In this document: one piece after another, positions 36,649 through 38,066 of the stretch | Numbering within the stretch: the stretch's first letter is position 1 | Layout: every line of letters begins with the position of its first letter | NCBI RefSeq assembly: GCF_005063415.1 | Contig: NZ_SUEG01000011.1 | Coordinates: forward strand, 1-38,066 | Source of the DNA: Mesorhizobium sp. | GTDB lineage: Bacteria; Pseudomonadota; Alphaproteobacteria; Rhizobiales; Rhizobiaceae | Length of the DNA stretch: 38,066 nt | Direction of reading: 5' to 3' | Program-made: the position numbers and the translations under genes | The notes under the pieces: model-generated | The model's database searches: none | The model's input: the letters and a program-made list of their open reading frames with translations, nothing else | Told to the model about the DNA's origin: nothing

Positions 36649-37515
36649 CTAAGTGAACGATTGGTTTGCCAACGCATACATATGGGCTGGCCGCTCGGAG
36701 ACGGGTCGTTGGCCTTTGACCATGGCGGTCGCACTGCCGGATTGCTGAAGACCAAGGCTCTCAAGCCATTCGCCCAATCCATCCTCGGCATAGACGTCGA
36801 TGCGAATGAATTGATCGTGAAGCTTCGAAAGCTGGGCCAGGATCAGAAGCCGCGCGTCTTGGTCGCTCTCGGCTGCACAAGGGCCGACGACATAGCCGCG
36901 GCCAAACCTCCTCGCGATAGCGTAGCCTGCAATCCGTCCCCTGCGCTCAATGACCAATGCGTTGCCCACATCGGCGAGCGCAGCCACCATCGCCAGCCGG
37001 GGCATGCCCGTGGCCGATTCGTCGAGGGCCTGGATCGCCGCGAGGTCGGAGGCTGTCACGTGACGGATGTCGTCGCGGGTACTCCGCGTCACGGCGGCAG
37101 TCAGCGAGCCCTGGTGCTGAAGCACCGTGCCCCAGGCAGTGAAGCCGCGTCGCTTGTAGAGCGCCAGCCCCTCTTCCGTTGAGTTGAGCAGCACGTTGCG
37201 ACCGTGTGTCGCCTCAAGCAATCCATCAAAGAGCCGGGCGCCGTTGCCACCGCCTTGCGCGGAGCCAGTAACTATGATCATCCCGACCGAGGCATAGGAC
37301 TGTCCGTAATTCCACGACATGGCGGTGCCAATCACCTGTCCTGCCCGCTCGAGGACCAGGCCATTGCCGACCATCACGGCAAATTCCCAATCCTCCTGGC
37401 GGTAGGGCCAGGCCATCTCCTGCGACAGCTTCAGCGCGCCCGGCAAATGGCGGGTTTCCAATTTCATCAGCTCGGTCGGGGCGCTGACGATATCTCTGTC
37501 ATGCTCAAAGGCCAT
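36649..37515 (-). CDS. Tandem GNAT-family N-acetyltransferase
   Basis: A protein of about 288 aa (ATG 37515) with an N-terminal GNAT domain (ALKLSQEMAWPYRQEDWEFAV, then GTAMSWNYG.SYASVGMIIV, and the acetyl-CoA loop QGGGNGARLF) and a second GNAT-like domain (DLAAIQALDESATGMPRLAM, AGYAIARRFGRGYVVGP) of the YitH/Acetyltransf_18 type. The frame is open from a GTG at 37686, and ATG 37467 is also possible, so the start is uncertain. It is first in the leftward cluster and probably modifies an amino group, but the substrate is unknown. Separated by 11 bp from the DSD1-family gene. Confidence 0.75.
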   Translation of the reverse strand: MAFEHDRDIVSAPTELMKLETRHLPGALKLSQEMAWPYRQEDWEFAVMVGNGLVLERAGQVIGTAMSWNYGQSYASVGMIIVTGSAQGGGNGARLFDGLLEATHGRNVLLNSTEEGLALYKRRGFTAWGTVLQHQGSLTAAVTRSTRDDIRHVTASDLAAIQALDESATGMPRLAMVAALADVGNALVIERRGRIAGYAIARRFGRGYVVGPCAAESDQDARLLILAQLSKLHDQFIRIDVYAEDGLGEWLESLGLQQSGSATAMVKGQRPVSERPAHMYALANQSFT

Positions 37516-37825
37516 AAGGTGCAACGCTGTCACTTGATCCAGAGTCGGATTGAAGTCGGATCTTAGAGTCGCGCCCGGCGGACAGATTTCGCTGCTGTTT
37601 TGCCCCTTCAAATCAGCGGGATTATTCGTTTTAAGCTGTTCCTCGGCATGCCAAATCGCGCCAATCGGGCGAGGAATACCTGACACCTTGAATCGCCGCC
37701 TCGTGGTTGCCCGCGATCGGCGTTACGTCCGCACCATCCCCAATGGATGTGATCTCAGCCTCTGCAATGGCATAGCCGCAACACTCCCCAGCGATAAAAC
37801 GCATGATGCTCAGAAGGAATTTTTG
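37516..37825. promoter_or_regulatory. Divergent region between GNAT gene and ornithine-cyclodeaminase-family gene
   Basis: About 310 bp lie between the chosen GNAT start and the rightward gene at 37826. The leftmost 170 bp may still be coding if the GTG at 37686 is used. The remainder must hold the promoters of both units. I see no clear repeat. Confidence 0.45.
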
Positions 37826-38066
37826 ATGATCTACATCAGCGAAGAGGAGTCAGCCGCCCTCGTCACTCATGAACTTGCCTTCGAGGCGGCGCGCGAGGCT
37901 CTCGTGGCGGCAGCATCGCGGCAGAGCTGGGTCTTTCCCGCTGTTCTCGGACGCACACAGGAGGCGACCAATACCTTCTCAATCAAATCCGGTTCGTCGG
38001 ACGACCTGACCGGAGTGAAAATTGGCTCCTTCTGGTCGGGCAACCCGGCACGTGGCCTTCCCCGCC
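37826..38066 (+). CDS. Ornithine cyclodeaminase / mu-crystallin family protein, N-terminal part
   Basis: The first 80 codons of a rightward gene that leaves the window (MIYISEEESAALVTHELAFEAA...). FSIKSGSSDDLTGVKIGSFWSGN is the typical substrate/cofactor entry motif of the family, which includes ornithine cyclodeaminase, Delta1-pyrroline-2-carboxylate reductase, EutC and iminosuccinate reductase BhcD. The start is ATG 37826 after AGAAGGAA. It is divergent from the DSD1/GNAT cluster, and a functional link is suspected but not shown. Confidence 0.88.
   Translation, partial: MIYISEEESAALVTHELAFEAAREALVAAASRQSWVFPAVLGRTQEATNTFSIKSGSSDDLTGVKIGSFWSGNPARGLPR

Overview
The window looks like a piece of an alphaproteobacterial (Rhizobiales-type, Mesorhizobium/Sinorhizobium-like) replicon. 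The reasons are the GC-rich coding bias, the red-type (form IC) RuBisCO operon with cbbX, the CbbR regulator, the XoxF-type methanol dehydrogenase and the glutathione route for formaldehyde. From memory, Sinorhizobium meliloti pSymB carries a comparable gene set. Genus assignment is inference. No rRNA, tRNA, CRISPR array or intact insertion sequence was seen.

Layout. (1) 1-5144: the start of a glutathione-dependent formaldehyde dehydrogenase gene (leftward), then a rightward operon of the PQQ-associated ABC system: periplasmic binding protein, YVTN beta-propeller, ATPase, ABC-2 permease and an unrecognised secreted protein. (2) 5172-9722: an accessory patch with a 66-aa small protein, an SDR oxidoreductase, a FabF-like ketosynthase, a TetR regulator with three recognisable operator copies, a small secreted protein, a 21-23-codon gene stub and an NTF2-like protein. 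(3) 9937-20993: cbbR divergent from a ten-gene Calvin-cycle operon, cbbF-P-T-A-L-S-X-E, a thioredoxin-fold gene and cbbZ. (4) 21060-22816: a cytochrome c, a second small protein paralogous to the one at 5172, a truncated metallohydrolase-like gene and a Cys-containing secreted protein. (5) 23489-27529: xoxF-xoxG-xoxJ and a CXXCW-motif protein. (6) 27691-31044: pqqA-B-C-D-E, with stem-loops around pqqA. (7) 31066-31917: S-formylglutathione hydrolase. (8) 31918-32676: no intact gene, but the frameshifted remains of an FAD-dependent monooxygenase. (9) 32677-38066: a leftward amine/amino-acid cluster (aldehyde dehydrogenase, FAD oxidoreductase, DSD1/D-threonine-aldolase-family PLP enzyme, GNAT protein) divergent from the start of an ornithine-cyclodeaminase-family gene.

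How it works together (inference from known families). XoxF, a lanthanide- and PQQ-dependent dehydrogenase, oxidises methanol in the periplasm and passes electrons to XoxG and probably to the second cytochrome c. XoxJ and the CXXCW protein are maturation or accessory factors, and PqqA-E make the cofactor. Formaldehyde is captured by glutathione and oxidised by the dehydrogenase at the left edge and the hydrolase at 31066-31917 to formate. CO2 from formate, oxidised by an enzyme outside the window, would be fixed by the Calvin operon under CbbR. The PQQ-associated ABC system is conserved next to quinoprotein pathways, but its substrate is not established.

The most open questions are the PQQ-linked ABC/beta-propeller operon, the pair of paralogous Cys-containing small proteins flanking the Calvin block, the repeat-rich 672-bp region before xoxF, the XoxF C-terminal insertion, and the DSD1/OCD-family cluster at the right edge.
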